Source of the DNA: JBJXFE01 sp046153875
Lineage (GTDB): Bacteria; Planctomycetota; Phycisphaerae; Phycisphaerales; UBA1924
Length of the DNA: 64,000 bases
Assembly: GCA_046153875.1 (NCBI GenBank)
Contig: JBJXFE010000063.1
Location: 1-64,000, forward strand
Direction: 5' to 3'
Of this stretch, positions 25,947 through 34,230 are shown in pieces. The notes below the pieces were generated by a model. It searched no databases. It was given only the letters and a program-made list of their open reading frames with translations, and was not told the origin of the DNA. How positions within the stretch are numbered: the first letter of the stretch is position 1; every line of letters begins with the position of its first letter. Position numbers and translations under genes: made by a program.

Positions 25947-28006
25947 GACCCCGCGAACTCCTGGCCCGGGCGAACCGGGTCCAGCAGACGCCCCGGTTCA
26001 AGGTGGCCGCGAGCATCGGCGTGGTGGTGCTGGCGGTGGCGGTCTTCGCGGTGTATTTCGTATCGGCCACGTCGGGCGACGCTCCCGCCGTGCAGACGCC
26101 GGCCGCCTCCGCGGGCCCCGTGGCCGAGGATGAGGCTCCGCCGATGTCCGAGGCGCACCGCTCGGCGCTGGAGGCGATCTCTCGCTTGTCGGCCGACGTG
26201 CTGGCGCGGCGACAGGACCCCTTCGGCTTCGGGGTGGGGGCGGCGGTGCTGACCGGGCTGGCGCTGGTGGTGATCTGGCTCGGGGCCGGGCTGACCGCGC
26301 TCGCGGTGGTGCTCGTGCTGACGCTGGTCATCGGGCCGATGTGGTGGCTCGGCGGGACCGAGTTCGCCTCGGGCATCTATCTCGACGAGGAGCACCGTTC
26401 GACCCTCGGCTCCTGGCTGCGCGACGCGGCCCGGCTCCTGGGCGGGCTGGTCGGGCTCGGCGGGGCGTTCATGGTGCTCATGCGCGGGCTGCACGCGCTC
26501 TACGGGCCGACGGGGCCGGTCTTCGCCGTCGCCCGCAACGTCCTGGCCGAGGCCGTGCGCATGAAAGTCTCGGTCGTCTTCATCGTGCTGCTGGTCTTCG
26601 CGCTGGCGGCCCTGCCGGACCAGCTCAACACGACCACGCCGCTGCGCTACCGCGTGCAATCGTTCCTGCAGTTCGGCACGGGGGGTTCGTTCTGGATCAT
26701 CGCGATCCTCGTGCTGTTCTTCGGCGTGGGCACCGTCGCGTTCGAGCAGCGCGACCGGCAGATCTGGCAGACCATGACCAAGCCTGTCGCCGCCTGGCAG
26801 TACGTGCTGGGCAAGTGGCTCGGGGTGGCGGGGCTGGCCGCGGTGCTGCTGATCGTCTCGACCAGCGCGATCTTCCTGTTCACCGAGTACCTCCGCCAGC
26901 AACCGGCGCATGGCGAGGACCGTGCCACGGGCGCGACCGCCCCCACCAGCGACCGCCTCATCCTGGAGACCCAGGTGCTGACCGCGCGGACGAGCGTGGG
27001 GCCCGAGCTGCCCCTGGGCGCGACGGACGAGCAGCTTCTGGAGGGCGTCCGGTCGTTCATCGAGGTGCGGCGGACCACGGACCCGACGTTCGCCATGGAC
27101 GACGCCACGTACCGGCAGGTTGTCGGTGACCTCCGGAAGAACATCATCCAGGCGCACCGCACGATCGAGCCGGGCGCCTACGACGTGTTCTACTTCAAGG
27201 GGCTGCCGCCGCCGAGGCCCGTCGGGGCGAGGGGCGACGCTCCGCCCTCGGGGTTCTCACGCCTGCTGGGGATCGTCACCGGGCTCTTCCAGAGACCGCC
27301 CGTGCGCGAGTTCACGCTGCGCTACAAGATCGAATCGGGCGCCAACCTCCCCAACACGACCTACAAGCTCTCGTTCGCCTTCAACGGGTTCGAGCCGTCG
27401 GTCGAGGATGTGGGCATGGCCAGCACGCACACGCTCCAGCTCCAGCCCGGCGTCGTGAACAACGACGGCACCGCCGAGCTCTCGATCCTGAACGGGGACG
27501 ATCGGACCGGCACGACGAACCCCTCGGCCGTCACCTTCCCGCCCGGCGGGCTGGAACTGTCGTACACCGTGGGCTCGTTCCACGGCAACTTCCTCCGCGC
27601 GGCGCTGGTGCTGTGGGTCAAGCTGGCGTTCCTGGCGATGGTCGGGATCGCCGCGGGCACGTTCCTGAGCTTCCCCGTGGCGTGCCTCGTGGCGTTCAGC
27701 GTGTTCCTCGCCGCGGAGGGGGCGTCGTTCCTCTCCGAGTCGCTGCAGTACTACGACGCCATCGACGAGAAGAAGAACATCCTGCCGCACAAGGTGGTCA
27801 TCCGGGCGATCGGGCTGGCCGTCGCGTGGATGTTCAGGGTCTACGCCGAGCTCAAGCCCACCGCCAAGCTGATCGACGGGCGATCGATCACGTGGCTCTC
27901 GGTGGCGTCGGGCACCGGAGTCCTGGGCGCGTGGTCGCTGTTCCTGTACGGGATGGCGGTGGTGATCTTCCGCCGGCGCGAACTGGCGACGTATTCCGGG
28001 CAGTAG
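25943..28006 (+). CDS. Large ABC-2 type permease
   Basis: A 687-residue membrane protein translated from a GTG overlapping the ATPase gene by 4 nt. Helices: one at about 24-45, a pair at about 95-145, one at about 165-180, then the ABC-2 core from about 195 (ARNVLAEAVRMKVSVVFIVLLVF, FGVGTVAFEQRDRQIWQTMTKPV). A soluble domain of about 240 residues (about 320-540) contains a beta-rich stretch, and four more helices follow. The soluble loop is outside the cytoplasm if the hydropathy is read correctly. It pairs with the preceding ATPase. Confidence 0.9.
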   Translation: MRPRELLARANRVQQTPRFKVAASIGVVVLAVAVFAVYFVSATSGDAPAVQTPAASAGPVAEDEAPPMSEAHRSALEAISRLSADVLARRQDPFGFGVGAAVLTGLALVVIWLGAGLTALAVVLVLTLVIGPMWWLGGTEFASGIYLDEEHRSTLGSWLRDAARLLGGLVGLGGAFMVLMRGLHALYGPTGPVFAVARNVLAEAVRMKVSVVFIVLLVFALAALPDQLNTTTPLRYRVQSFLQFGTGGSFWIIAILVLFFGVGTVAFEQRDRQIWQTMTKPVAAWQYVLGKWLGVAGLAAVLLIVSTSAIFLFTEYLRQQPAHGEDRATGATAPTSDRLILETQVLTARTSVGPELPLGATDEQLLEGVRSFIEVRRTTDPTFAMDDATYRQVVGDLRKNIIQAHRTIEPGAYDVFYFKGLPPPRPVGARGDAPPSGFSRLLGIVTGLFQRPPVREFTLRYKIESGANLPNTTYKLSFAFNGFEPSVEDVGMASTHTLQLQPGVVNNDGTAELSILNGDDRTGTTNPSAVTFPPGGLELSYTVGSFHGNFLRAALVLWVKLAFLAMVGIAAGTFLSFPVACLVAFSVFLAAEGASFLSESLQYYDAIDEKKNILPHKVVIRAIGLAVAWMFRVYAELKPTAKLIDGRSITWLSVASGTGVLGAWSLFLYGMAVVIFRRRELATYSGQ

Positions 28007-28025
28007 GATCGAGCGGGAGCGGGCC

Positions 28026-30002
28026 ATGCAGCGCGATTCATGGGTGCAGACGATCGCGGCCGGGGTGCTGTGCCTCGGGCTGCTCGGGTCGGCGGTGGTG
28101 GGCATGGCGGTGACGGCTTCGGCCGGGCGGAACAAGCTGGCCTACACCGAGCGGGCCGAGGATAGTGACCCGCCGCAGGTCTCGCTCGGCATCGCCATGG
28201 GGGCATTCCGCGGGCTGTTCGTCAACTGGCTCTGGATGCGGGCGAACGCGCTGAAGGAGGCGGGTCGGTACCACGAGGCGATCGACCTGGCCAGCGCGAT
28301 CACCAAGCTCCAGCCGCGGTTCGCCCACGTGTGGGTCTTCCACGCGTGGAACATGGCGTACAACATCTCGGTTGCCACCAACACTCCGTCCGAGCGCTGG
28401 CAGTGGGTCCAGGCGGGGATCCGCCTGCTGCGCGACGAGGGCATCCCCGCCAACCCCGACGATCTGCTGCTCCACCGCGAGCTGGCGTACATCTACATCC
28501 ACAAGATCCAGGGGTGGATGGACGACGCGAACTGGTACTACAAGCGCAAGTTCGCCCAGGAGTGGACGGTGATCCTCGGCGAGCCGCCCAAGGCCGACCC
28601 GCTCTCCCGCGATCGGCAGAAAGCCACGGACGCGTATGCCGTGTGGTTCGCCCCGATCGTGGACGCGCCGGACTCGCCCGGCGAGGTCGTCCGCCGGCAG
28701 CCGCTGGCGAAGGTGATCGTGGACCGGCTGCGCGGGATCGGCGGCGTCGGCGCGGGGAACGTCCCGGCGACGAAGTGGCTCGAGTGGCACGCGGTTTCGG
28801 CCGCGATCCTCCGCTCGCCGCAGCGCCCCATCATCGAAGCGTCGATGGCCGAGGTCGATCGCGAGGTCCTGCGGCTGGTCGAGGACCCCGAGCTGGCTCC
28901 GGGCTGGGATGCGCTGCTCGCGTTCCTGCGGCGGCGCGTGCTGATCGACCAGTACCATATGGAGCCGGACCGGATGCTCCGCTGCATCCGCCGGTTCGGG
29001 CCCATCGACTGGCGCCACCCCGCGGCCCACGCCCTCTACTGGTCGATCCGCGGCGGGGAGCGGGCGGTCAGCCGCGTCGGGGTGGAGAACAAGAAGGACT
29101 ACGACTTCGTCAACGCGGACCGCATGGCGGTCCACGCGCTCCAGGAACTCTGGCGCTCCGGCGAGATCTACTTCGACTTCCTCGGGTCGATGCTGGTGCC
29201 GGAGCCCTCGGTCCCGTTCTACACCGTGCTGCCGAACCTGTACTTCACCGACTCATACGGCGACACCATGAAGGAGCTGCGCCGGCGCAGCTCGTTCGAC
29301 GAGACCAAGGACGCATACTCGTACTACTCCGAGGGGTACGAGAACTTCCTGGTCGACGCGACGCGGTTCTACTACCGGCGCGGGCAGCGCGACGTGGCCC
29401 AGCAGTACTACCACACGGCCGCGACCGACCCGCAGTTCAACCTCCACACCCAGGATCGGGCCCAGCGGTTCAGCAAACCGCTCGACGAGTTCATCTTCGA
29501 CGAAACCCGGGAGGAATACACCCGCCCGGACATCGCGCGCCTCGAAGTCGAGGGAGCGCTCCAGGGAGCCTATATCGGCGGGCTGCTCGGGGGCGACGGC
29601 GAGCTCTTCCGCGCCCAGTTCGACTTCGCGAAGAACGTCCACCGCTACTTCATGGCCAAGCAGGGCCGGTCGTCGCTGATGGACAAGGACATGTTCCGGA
29701 TGGAGCTCATGCCCAGCGACTTCCGCCTGCTCGCGGCGGACATCCTGGTCAGGCTCGTCACGGCGCTCGACCTCGACGACGCCGAAACGCTCTACAACAA
29801 CGCCCCGGAGGACCTGAAGCGTTTCGCGTTCGATCGCATTACGGAGGTCTTCGGGCCGGTGATGGCGGACCTGCAGAAGCGTGGCGGGCGGACCTTCGCG
29901 CAGGTCTTCATCGAGCCGTCGGGCATGGACGAGCATCGGGCGATGATGACGCAGCTCCTGGCGGCAGAGACAGCGCGCACGCTCAAGCTCGAGCAGAAGT
30001 AG
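28026..30002 (+). CDS. Membrane-anchored helical (TPR-like) protein closing the SPFH/ABC operon
   Basis: A 658-residue product. The ATG at 28026 has GGGAG about 7 nt upstream and lies 19 nt after the permease stop. One N-terminal membrane helix (about 6-32) is followed by a soluble helical body rich in Trp, Tyr and Arg. An early segment (NALKEAGRYHEAIDLASAITKLQPRF) reads like a TPR pair; the rest does not match a family I know. By position it may be a periplasmic or surface partner of the exporter. A hairpin at 30005-30022 ends the operon. Confidence 0.82.
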   Translation: MQRDSWVQTIAAGVLCLGLLGSAVVGMAVTASAGRNKLAYTERAEDSDPPQVSLGIAMGAFRGLFVNWLWMRANALKEAGRYHEAIDLASAITKLQPRFAHVWVFHAWNMAYNISVATNTPSERWQWVQAGIRLLRDEGIPANPDDLLLHRELAYIYIHKIQGWMDDANWYYKRKFAQEWTVILGEPPKADPLSRDRQKATDAYAVWFAPIVDAPDSPGEVVRRQPLAKVIVDRLRGIGGVGAGNVPATKWLEWHAVSAAILRSPQRPIIEASMAEVDREVLRLVEDPELAPGWDALLAFLRRRVLIDQYHMEPDRMLRCIRRFGPIDWRHPAAHALYWSIRGGERAVSRVGVENKKDYDFVNADRMAVHALQELWRSGEIYFDFLGSMLVPEPSVPFYTVLPNLYFTDSYGDTMKELRRRSSFDETKDAYSYYSEGYENFLVDATRFYYRRGQRDVAQQYYHTAATDPQFNLHTQDRAQRFSKPLDEFIFDETREEYTRPDIARLEVEGALQGAYIGGLLGGDGELFRAQFDFAKNVHRYFMAKQGRSSLMDKDMFRMELMPSDFRLLAADILVRLVTALDLDDAETLYNNAPEDLKRFAFDRITEVFGPVMADLQKRGGRTFAQVFIEPSGMDEHRAMMTQLLAAETARTLKLEQK

Positions 30003-30004
30003 CG

Positions 30005-30022
30005 AGACCCGCGACCGGGTCT
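30005..30022. terminator. Hairpin between convergent genes (possible terminator)
   Basis: A 7-bp stem (AGACCCG with CGGGTCT) and a 4-nt loop, directly after the stop at 30002 and touching the stop of the minus-strand glycosyltransferase gene. There is no clear T-tract on either side. Confidence 0.4.
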
Positions 30023-31487
30023 AGGCCTCGGCCCGTCCCGCGGCCCCGGCGGACTCGATCGCGCGCCCGTAGCTCTCCACGCACTTCTGCGCCGCCCCGT
30101 CCCACGTGAGCCGGCGCAGCTCGAAGTCGCCGTGCTGGCGGAGCGTGGCGCCCAGCGGCGGGTGGCGGAGCACCGCGAGGATCTTGTTGGCCATCTCGTC
30201 CACGTCCCAGAAGTCCACCTTCAGCACGTGCGTGAGCACCTCCGAGACGCCCGATTGCTTGGAGATGATCACGGGCACGCCGGCGCTCATCGCCTCCAGC
30301 GGCGCGATGCCGAACGGCTCCGAGACGCTGGGCATCACGTAGCAATCGGCCATGCGGAAGACGCGGTCCACGTCCCGCCCGCGCAGGAACCCGGTGAAGA
30401 GCACCTTGTGGCCGATACCCATCGCGGCTGCCAGTTCGATCATCCGGGCGGCCATGTCCCCAGACCCGGCGACGACGAACTTCACGTCGTTCATCTTCTC
30501 CAGCACGCGCTGGGCGGCCGCGATGAAGTACTCCGGGCCCTTCTGCATCGTGATCCGCCCGAGGAAAAGCACGATCCGGTCGCCGCTGAGGATCGCCGCG
30601 CCCGGCGGGGGCTGGTCGGCCTCACGGTCCACGCCGTTGTAGACCACGTCCACCTTCCCCGCGCGTACGCCGTAGCGTCCCACGCACAGCGACTTGGTGA
30701 GCATCGAGACCGCGACGACCCGGTGGGCCGCGTGCATCCCGCGGCGCTCGATGTCGTAGACGGGCTGGTGGACGTGGTCGCCCGAGCGGTCGAACTCCGT
30801 CGAGTGGACGTGGACGACGAGCGGTTTGCCGGTGACGCGCGACAGGGCGATGCCGGCGGGGTAGGTCAGCCAGTCGTGCGCATGGATGACGTCGAACTTC
30901 TCGCGGCGTGCCAGGGCCACGACCAGCCGCGCGTACCGCTCGGCGTCGCCCACCAGGTCCCCCGAGTAGTGCGACCCGCCGGCGTCGATCCGCGCGAGCG
31001 TCGCCGAGCCGGGCCCGTGCAGGGCGTCGCCGTCGTCGCCCCCGTCGCCGACACCGCCCGGTCCGCCGCCGGACCCGCCCTCGAGCCCGGCAAGGCTGCC
31101 CGCGTGCGGGGCGAAGCCCGGGTACGGGCTCGTGAACGATGCGGCCACGCCGTGGAAACGCGCGTGCGTGAACTCCGGCATCGCGTACGGCCCGTCGGAC
31201 GCATCGGGGCGGGTCGCGTCCGGGCGGGCGGGGGCAAACTCCTTCCCGTGACTACCGCGACGACCGGGCGCGGTGTCGCCGACGTGGAGGGCCGCCTCGG
31301 GGCTCAGCAGCTTCACGTGCGAGCTCTGCGTGCGGTCCACGGCCCGAGGCAGGATGAAGAGCACCTCGTGCCCGAGGCGGTCCAGTGCCCTGGTAAGCCC
31401 GTAGCACGCCGTGCCCAGACCGCCCGCGATGAACGGCGGGAACTCCCACCCGAGCATCAGGACTCGCATCTTCCGTGGCGCGGCCAA
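30021..31487 (-). CDS. Glycosyltransferase, GT4 type with glycogen-synthase-like N-terminus
   Basis: A 488-residue product. The TTG at 31487 has GAGG about 10 nt upstream; the ATG at 31469, which would begin MRVLMLGWEFPP, is the alternative. The N-terminal Rossmann domain opens with VLMLGWEFPPFIAGGLG, as in glycogen/starch synthases. Residues about 85-165 are a Gly/Asp/Pro-rich insertion. HAHDWLTYPAG follows, then the GT4 donor domain with LFLGRITMQKGPEYFI, and the retaining-enzyme E-x7-E near PSVSEPFGIAPLEAMS. It transfers a sugar from a nucleotide donor, probably in polysaccharide or glycolipid synthesis; the substrate is unknown. Confidence 0.92.
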   Translation of the reverse strand: MAAPRKMRVLMLGWEFPPFIAGGLGTACYGLTRALDRLGHEVLFILPRAVDRTQSSHVKLLSPEAALHVGDTAPGRRGSHGKEFAPARPDATRPDASDGPYAMPEFTHARFHGVAASFTSPYPGFAPHAGSLAGLEGGSGGGPGGVGDGGDDGDALHGPGSATLARIDAGGSHYSGDLVGDAERYARLVVALARREKFDVIHAHDWLTYPAGIALSRVTGKPLVVHVHSTEFDRSGDHVHQPVYDIERRGMHAAHRVVAVSMLTKSLCVGRYGVRAGKVDVVYNGVDREADQPPPGAAILSGDRIVLFLGRITMQKGPEYFIAAAQRVLEKMNDVKFVVAGSGDMAARMIELAAAMGIGHKVLFTGFLRGRDVDRVFRMADCYVMPSVSEPFGIAPLEAMSAGVPVIISKQSGVSEVLTHVLKVDFWDVDEMANKILAVLRHPPLGATLRQHGDFELRRLTWDGAAQKCVESYGRAIESAGAAGRAEA

Positions 31488-31622
31488 CGTGGTGGATCCT
31501 CAAAGGTAAGCGGACAAGGCGGCGTCGCGGGTGGGCGATCGGTCCCGCGTTGAGGGGACTCTAACAGGGCTGGGCGCCCCGATCTGCACGCGGCGTTCCC
31601 GGGCCGAGCGCGGCGGTAGGGA

Positions 31623-32111
31623 TCACTCCGCTTCCTCGCCTGCGGCCATGTCCCCCAGGCGGCGGAATGCGGCTTCGTAGCCGAGCAGCCAGATCAGGGC
31701 GACCCGCGCTGAATCCGGCGACTGAGGGCCGGCCGGCAGCGGCACGGCCGTCCGGAACGTGAAGAGCAGGTCGTCGGACCGGAAGTGCTCGACCGCGAAC
31801 GGCGCGGGATGCACGCCCAGATCGACGAGCTCCTCCTCGATCAGCTCCTCGATCTTGTCGCCGGTGTGCATCAGGTCGGCCTCGATCGACTCGCTGAGCC
31901 ATCGGTCGGCGGTCACGAGCGAGACCCACAGCCGACCACCCTCCCACGCCAGCCGATACGACGCCGGCTCCGCGGCGTCCTTTGCCGGGCAAACCAGCAG
32001 CGCCCCGCTAGGGCCTTCGCGGAGCACGACCGGACCGAAGACGCCCGAGGCCGAGGCGTCGGCCTTCACGCGGTCCAGGAGGCGTTCATGGGCGGTCGGC
32101 GCGGTAGTCAT
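31623..32111 (-). CDS. Conserved-looking cytoplasmic protein, unknown function
   Basis: A 162-residue acidic protein with no signal peptide or membrane helix. It has alternating strands and helices (ALLVCPAK, YRLAWEGGRLWVSLVTADRWLSESIEADL, LLFTFRTAVPL), and a mixed alpha/beta fold of YbjN or secretion-chaperone type is possible. I do not recognise the family. It has GAAGG just before the ATG at 32111, and good coding character (acidic helices, no long shadow features). Confidence 0.65.
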   Translation of the reverse strand: MTTAPTAHERLLDRVKADASASGVFGPVVLREGPSGALLVCPAKDAAEPASYRLAWEGGRLWVSLVTADRWLSESIEADLMHTGDKIEELIEEELVDLGVHPAPFAVEHFRSDDLLFTFRTAVPLPAGPQSPDSARVALIWLLGYEAAFRRLGDMAAGEEAE

Positions 32112-32292
32112 GGCCTTCGATGCCCGCCGTCGGGCAAGGTGTCAGGGTCGGGGTCGGGATGCACGGCGGCCCGGCGGGTGCGGGGAGCAACAATAGGCGC
32201 AGTGCGTCGAACTCTCCGATTTGTGACCGTGAAGCTCAACGCGGCGCTCGATGCCGGTCAAGGCTCCAGGTCGTCAAGGGCCACGGGTGCGA

Positions 32293-32736
32293 TCATGCCC
32301 TTCGGTCCTCGCCAATGCCGCACTCCGGGCACCGTGGCCCCGGGAGTCCGCGCAGGTCGTAGCCGCACGTCGGGCAGGCATTCCGTGGGCGCGGCTCTCG
32401 CACCGGCAGCCATCGGACGAGGAATGTGCTTGCCAGTGTCAGCGCGGCAGCCCAAGCCAGCCGCACCGCGAGTTCTTCCTGCTCGAATCCATACTTCCAG
32501 GAGATCGAGAACCAGGAAGTCGGTGTCGGAATGTCCGTGCGGAGATAGTGCTCGCGGCAGGTCTGGCACATGCAACCGGAGTACCCATTCAGCTTGGCCC
32601 GCAGCCCAAGACTCAGTGAGCAGGTCCAGAACAGCCACGCGGCAATCAGAAGTTCCAAGCCGCCGATGGAAATGAGCAGCAGCCGAAGGCGTCGTCGCAC
32701 GGACTCGGGCCGTCGGCTGAACGCTTCCGCCCTCAT
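32293..32736 (-). CDS. Membrane protein with C-terminal zinc ribbon, overlapping aroC
   Basis: A 147-residue product. Its ATG at 32736 overlaps the aroC stop in ATGA, so it is translationally coupled. Two membrane helices (about 20-40 and about 98-115) flank a loop with CxxC (CMCQTC). The C-terminus carries CPTCGYDLRGLPGPRCPECG, the short zinc ribbon that recurs in this window (33913, 61971). Another open frame covers 32258-32638, but the Cys motifs and the ATGA overlap support this one. Function unknown. Confidence 0.75.
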   Translation of the reverse strand: MRAEAFSRRPESVRRRLRLLLISIGGLELLIAAWLFWTCSLSLGLRAKLNGYSGCMCQTCREHYLRTDIPTPTSWFSISWKYGFEQEELAVRLAWAAALTLASTFLVRWLPVREPRPRNACPTCGYDLRGLPGPRCPECGIGEDRRA

Positions 32737-33926
32737 GCGATTCTCATGATCGGCGGGTCCAGCGGCAGGGCCCGGGCCATGTCCAGGTACGCGTCGTACG
32801 CCGCGTGAATCTCGCGCAGCGTGTCCCCCGCGAACTTGTCGCACAGTGCCCGGGCGACCTCGAACGCCGCGACGTTTTCCAGGACCACGCTCGCCGCGGG
32901 CACGGCGCACACGTCCGACCGCTCGTAGCTGGACGCCTCGGCCCGCTTCGTGTTCAGGTCCACGCTCGGCAGCCCCCGGAGCAGCGTGCTGATCGGCTTC
33001 ATCGCGGCGCGCACGACGATCGGCTGCCCGTTGGTCATCCCGCCTTCGGTACCTCCCGCGTTGTTCGTGTCGCGGAGGAACCCGAGCGACGCCTCGCCCG
33101 CACGGGCGGCGTCGTAGCGGATCGGGTCGTGGACGCGCGACCCGGGGAGGTTGGCCACGCCGAATCCCAGCCCGATCTCGACGCCCTTGATTGCCTGGAT
33201 GCCCATGACGGCGTACGCGAGCCGCGCGTCGAGCTTGTCGCGCCAGTCCATGCACGTGCCGAGCCCCGGCGGCACGCCGAACACGTGGCACTCGACCGCG
33301 CCGCCGACCGTGTCCTTGTCGATCTTCGCCTGGCGGATCGCCGCGGCCTGTTTCGCCGTGGCCGCTGGGTCGGGGCAGTAGGTCTCGCTCGCGTCGCGTG
33401 CGGCCTTGAGGCCGGCCCAGTTCGAGGGGGTGACGGCCGCATCGGTCGCGGCGCCGGCGATCGAGCGCACGAAGGCGAACGGCTCGATCTTGAACTGCCG
33501 AAGCAGGCAACGTGCCACGGCTCCGGCGGCGGTGCGGCTCGCCGTTTCGCGGGCGCTCGCCCGTTCCAGCACGTCGCGGCAGTCGGTGGTGAGGAACTTG
33601 ATCGACCCGGCCAGGTCCGCGTGCCCGGGCCGGGGCCGATGCACCGGCGGCGTCTTCGCCGGGTCGTCGAGCCGCGCGTCCTTGTTGCGGATGACCATCG
33701 TCAGCGGCGAGCCGATGGTGCGGCCCTGTCGCACGCCGGTGAGGAACTCGACACGATCGTCCTCGATATTCTGCCGTCCGCCGCGCCCATAGCCGCCCTG
33801 ACGGCGGGCCAGTTCCCCATTGATGAGCGCTTCGTCGAGTTCGAGCCCCGCGGGCAGCCCCGTCACGGTCACGACGAGCGCCGGCCCGTGCGATTCCCCC
33901 GCAGTGTGGTAGTCAAGACGCGGCAT
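32733..33926 (-). CDS. aroC: Chorismate synthase
   Basis: A 397-residue enzyme (usual length 360-400) that converts 5-enolpyruvylshikimate 3-phosphate to chorismate with reduced FMN, the last step of the shikimate pathway. The ATG at 33926 begins MPRLDYHTAGESHGPAL, carrying the first AroC signature (GESHG). Other hallmarks are RRQGGYGRGGRQ, the RPGHAD motif and the RETASRTAAGAVA signature. Its 5' end overlaps the upstream zinc-ribbon gene by 14 nt and its 3' end overlaps the downstream one by 4 nt. No other aromatic amino acid gene is nearby. Confidence 0.97.
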   Translation of the reverse strand: MPRLDYHTAGESHGPALVVTVTGLPAGLELDEALINGELARRQGGYGRGGRQNIEDDRVEFLTGVRQGRTIGSPLTMVIRNKDARLDDPAKTPPVHRPRPGHADLAGSIKFLTTDCRDVLERASARETASRTAAGAVARCLLRQFKIEPFAFVRSIAGAATDAAVTPSNWAGLKAARDASETYCPDPAATAKQAAAIRQAKIDKDTVGGAVECHVFGVPPGLGTCMDWRDKLDARLAYAVMGIQAIKGVEIGLGFGVANLPGSRVHDPIRYDAARAGEASLGFLRDTNNAGGTEGGMTNGQPIVVRAAMKPISTLLRGLPSVDLNTKRAEASSYERSDVCAVPAASVVLENVAAFEVARALCDKFAGDTLREIHAAYDAYLDMARALPLDPPIMRIA

Positions 33927-34176
33927 CACACAAGGATACCGGCTGCGACACGGGCCCGAGCGAACGGGCATACCCGGAAGAACACACCGGGCAGCGGTCG
34001 GCGGACACGCGCGACAGGTCCAGACCACAGACCACGCACGCCCGCGCCCCAACGCGGCTTCGCAGACGCCCCACCAGCGGGATCACTTCCCCGCCGGTGG
34101 CGAACCACGCGGCGCACTCCGGGCAGTGGCCGGTCTCCAGCCCGTGGAGGTTGTACCCGCACGACCAGCACCGCAT
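33913..34176 (-). CDS. Small double zinc-ribbon protein, overlapping aroC start
   Basis: An 87-residue product with GGAGG about 9 nt before the ATG at 34176. It contains CWSCGYNLHGLETGHCPEC near the N-terminus and a second ribbon CVVCGLDLSRVSADRCPVC at about 47-65. There is no membrane helix. Its stop lies 14 nt inside aroC, implying coupled translation. The ribbons may bind nucleic acid or protein; the role is unknown. Confidence 0.75.
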   Translation of the reverse strand: MRCWSCGYNLHGLETGHCPECAAWFATGGEVIPLVGRLRSRVGARACVVCGLDLSRVSADRCPVCSSGYARSLGPVSQPVSLCDAAS

Positions 34177-34230
34177 GGAGAGCCTCCGTGCGTCCGGGAC
34201 ATGGTACGCGGGGATCCCCCCTCGCCAGCT

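Noticed and set aside
32258..32638. Alternative minus-strand frame of 126 codons
   Set aside because: The overlapping frame ending at 32293 has zinc-ribbon cysteines, membrane helices and an ATGA link to aroC.
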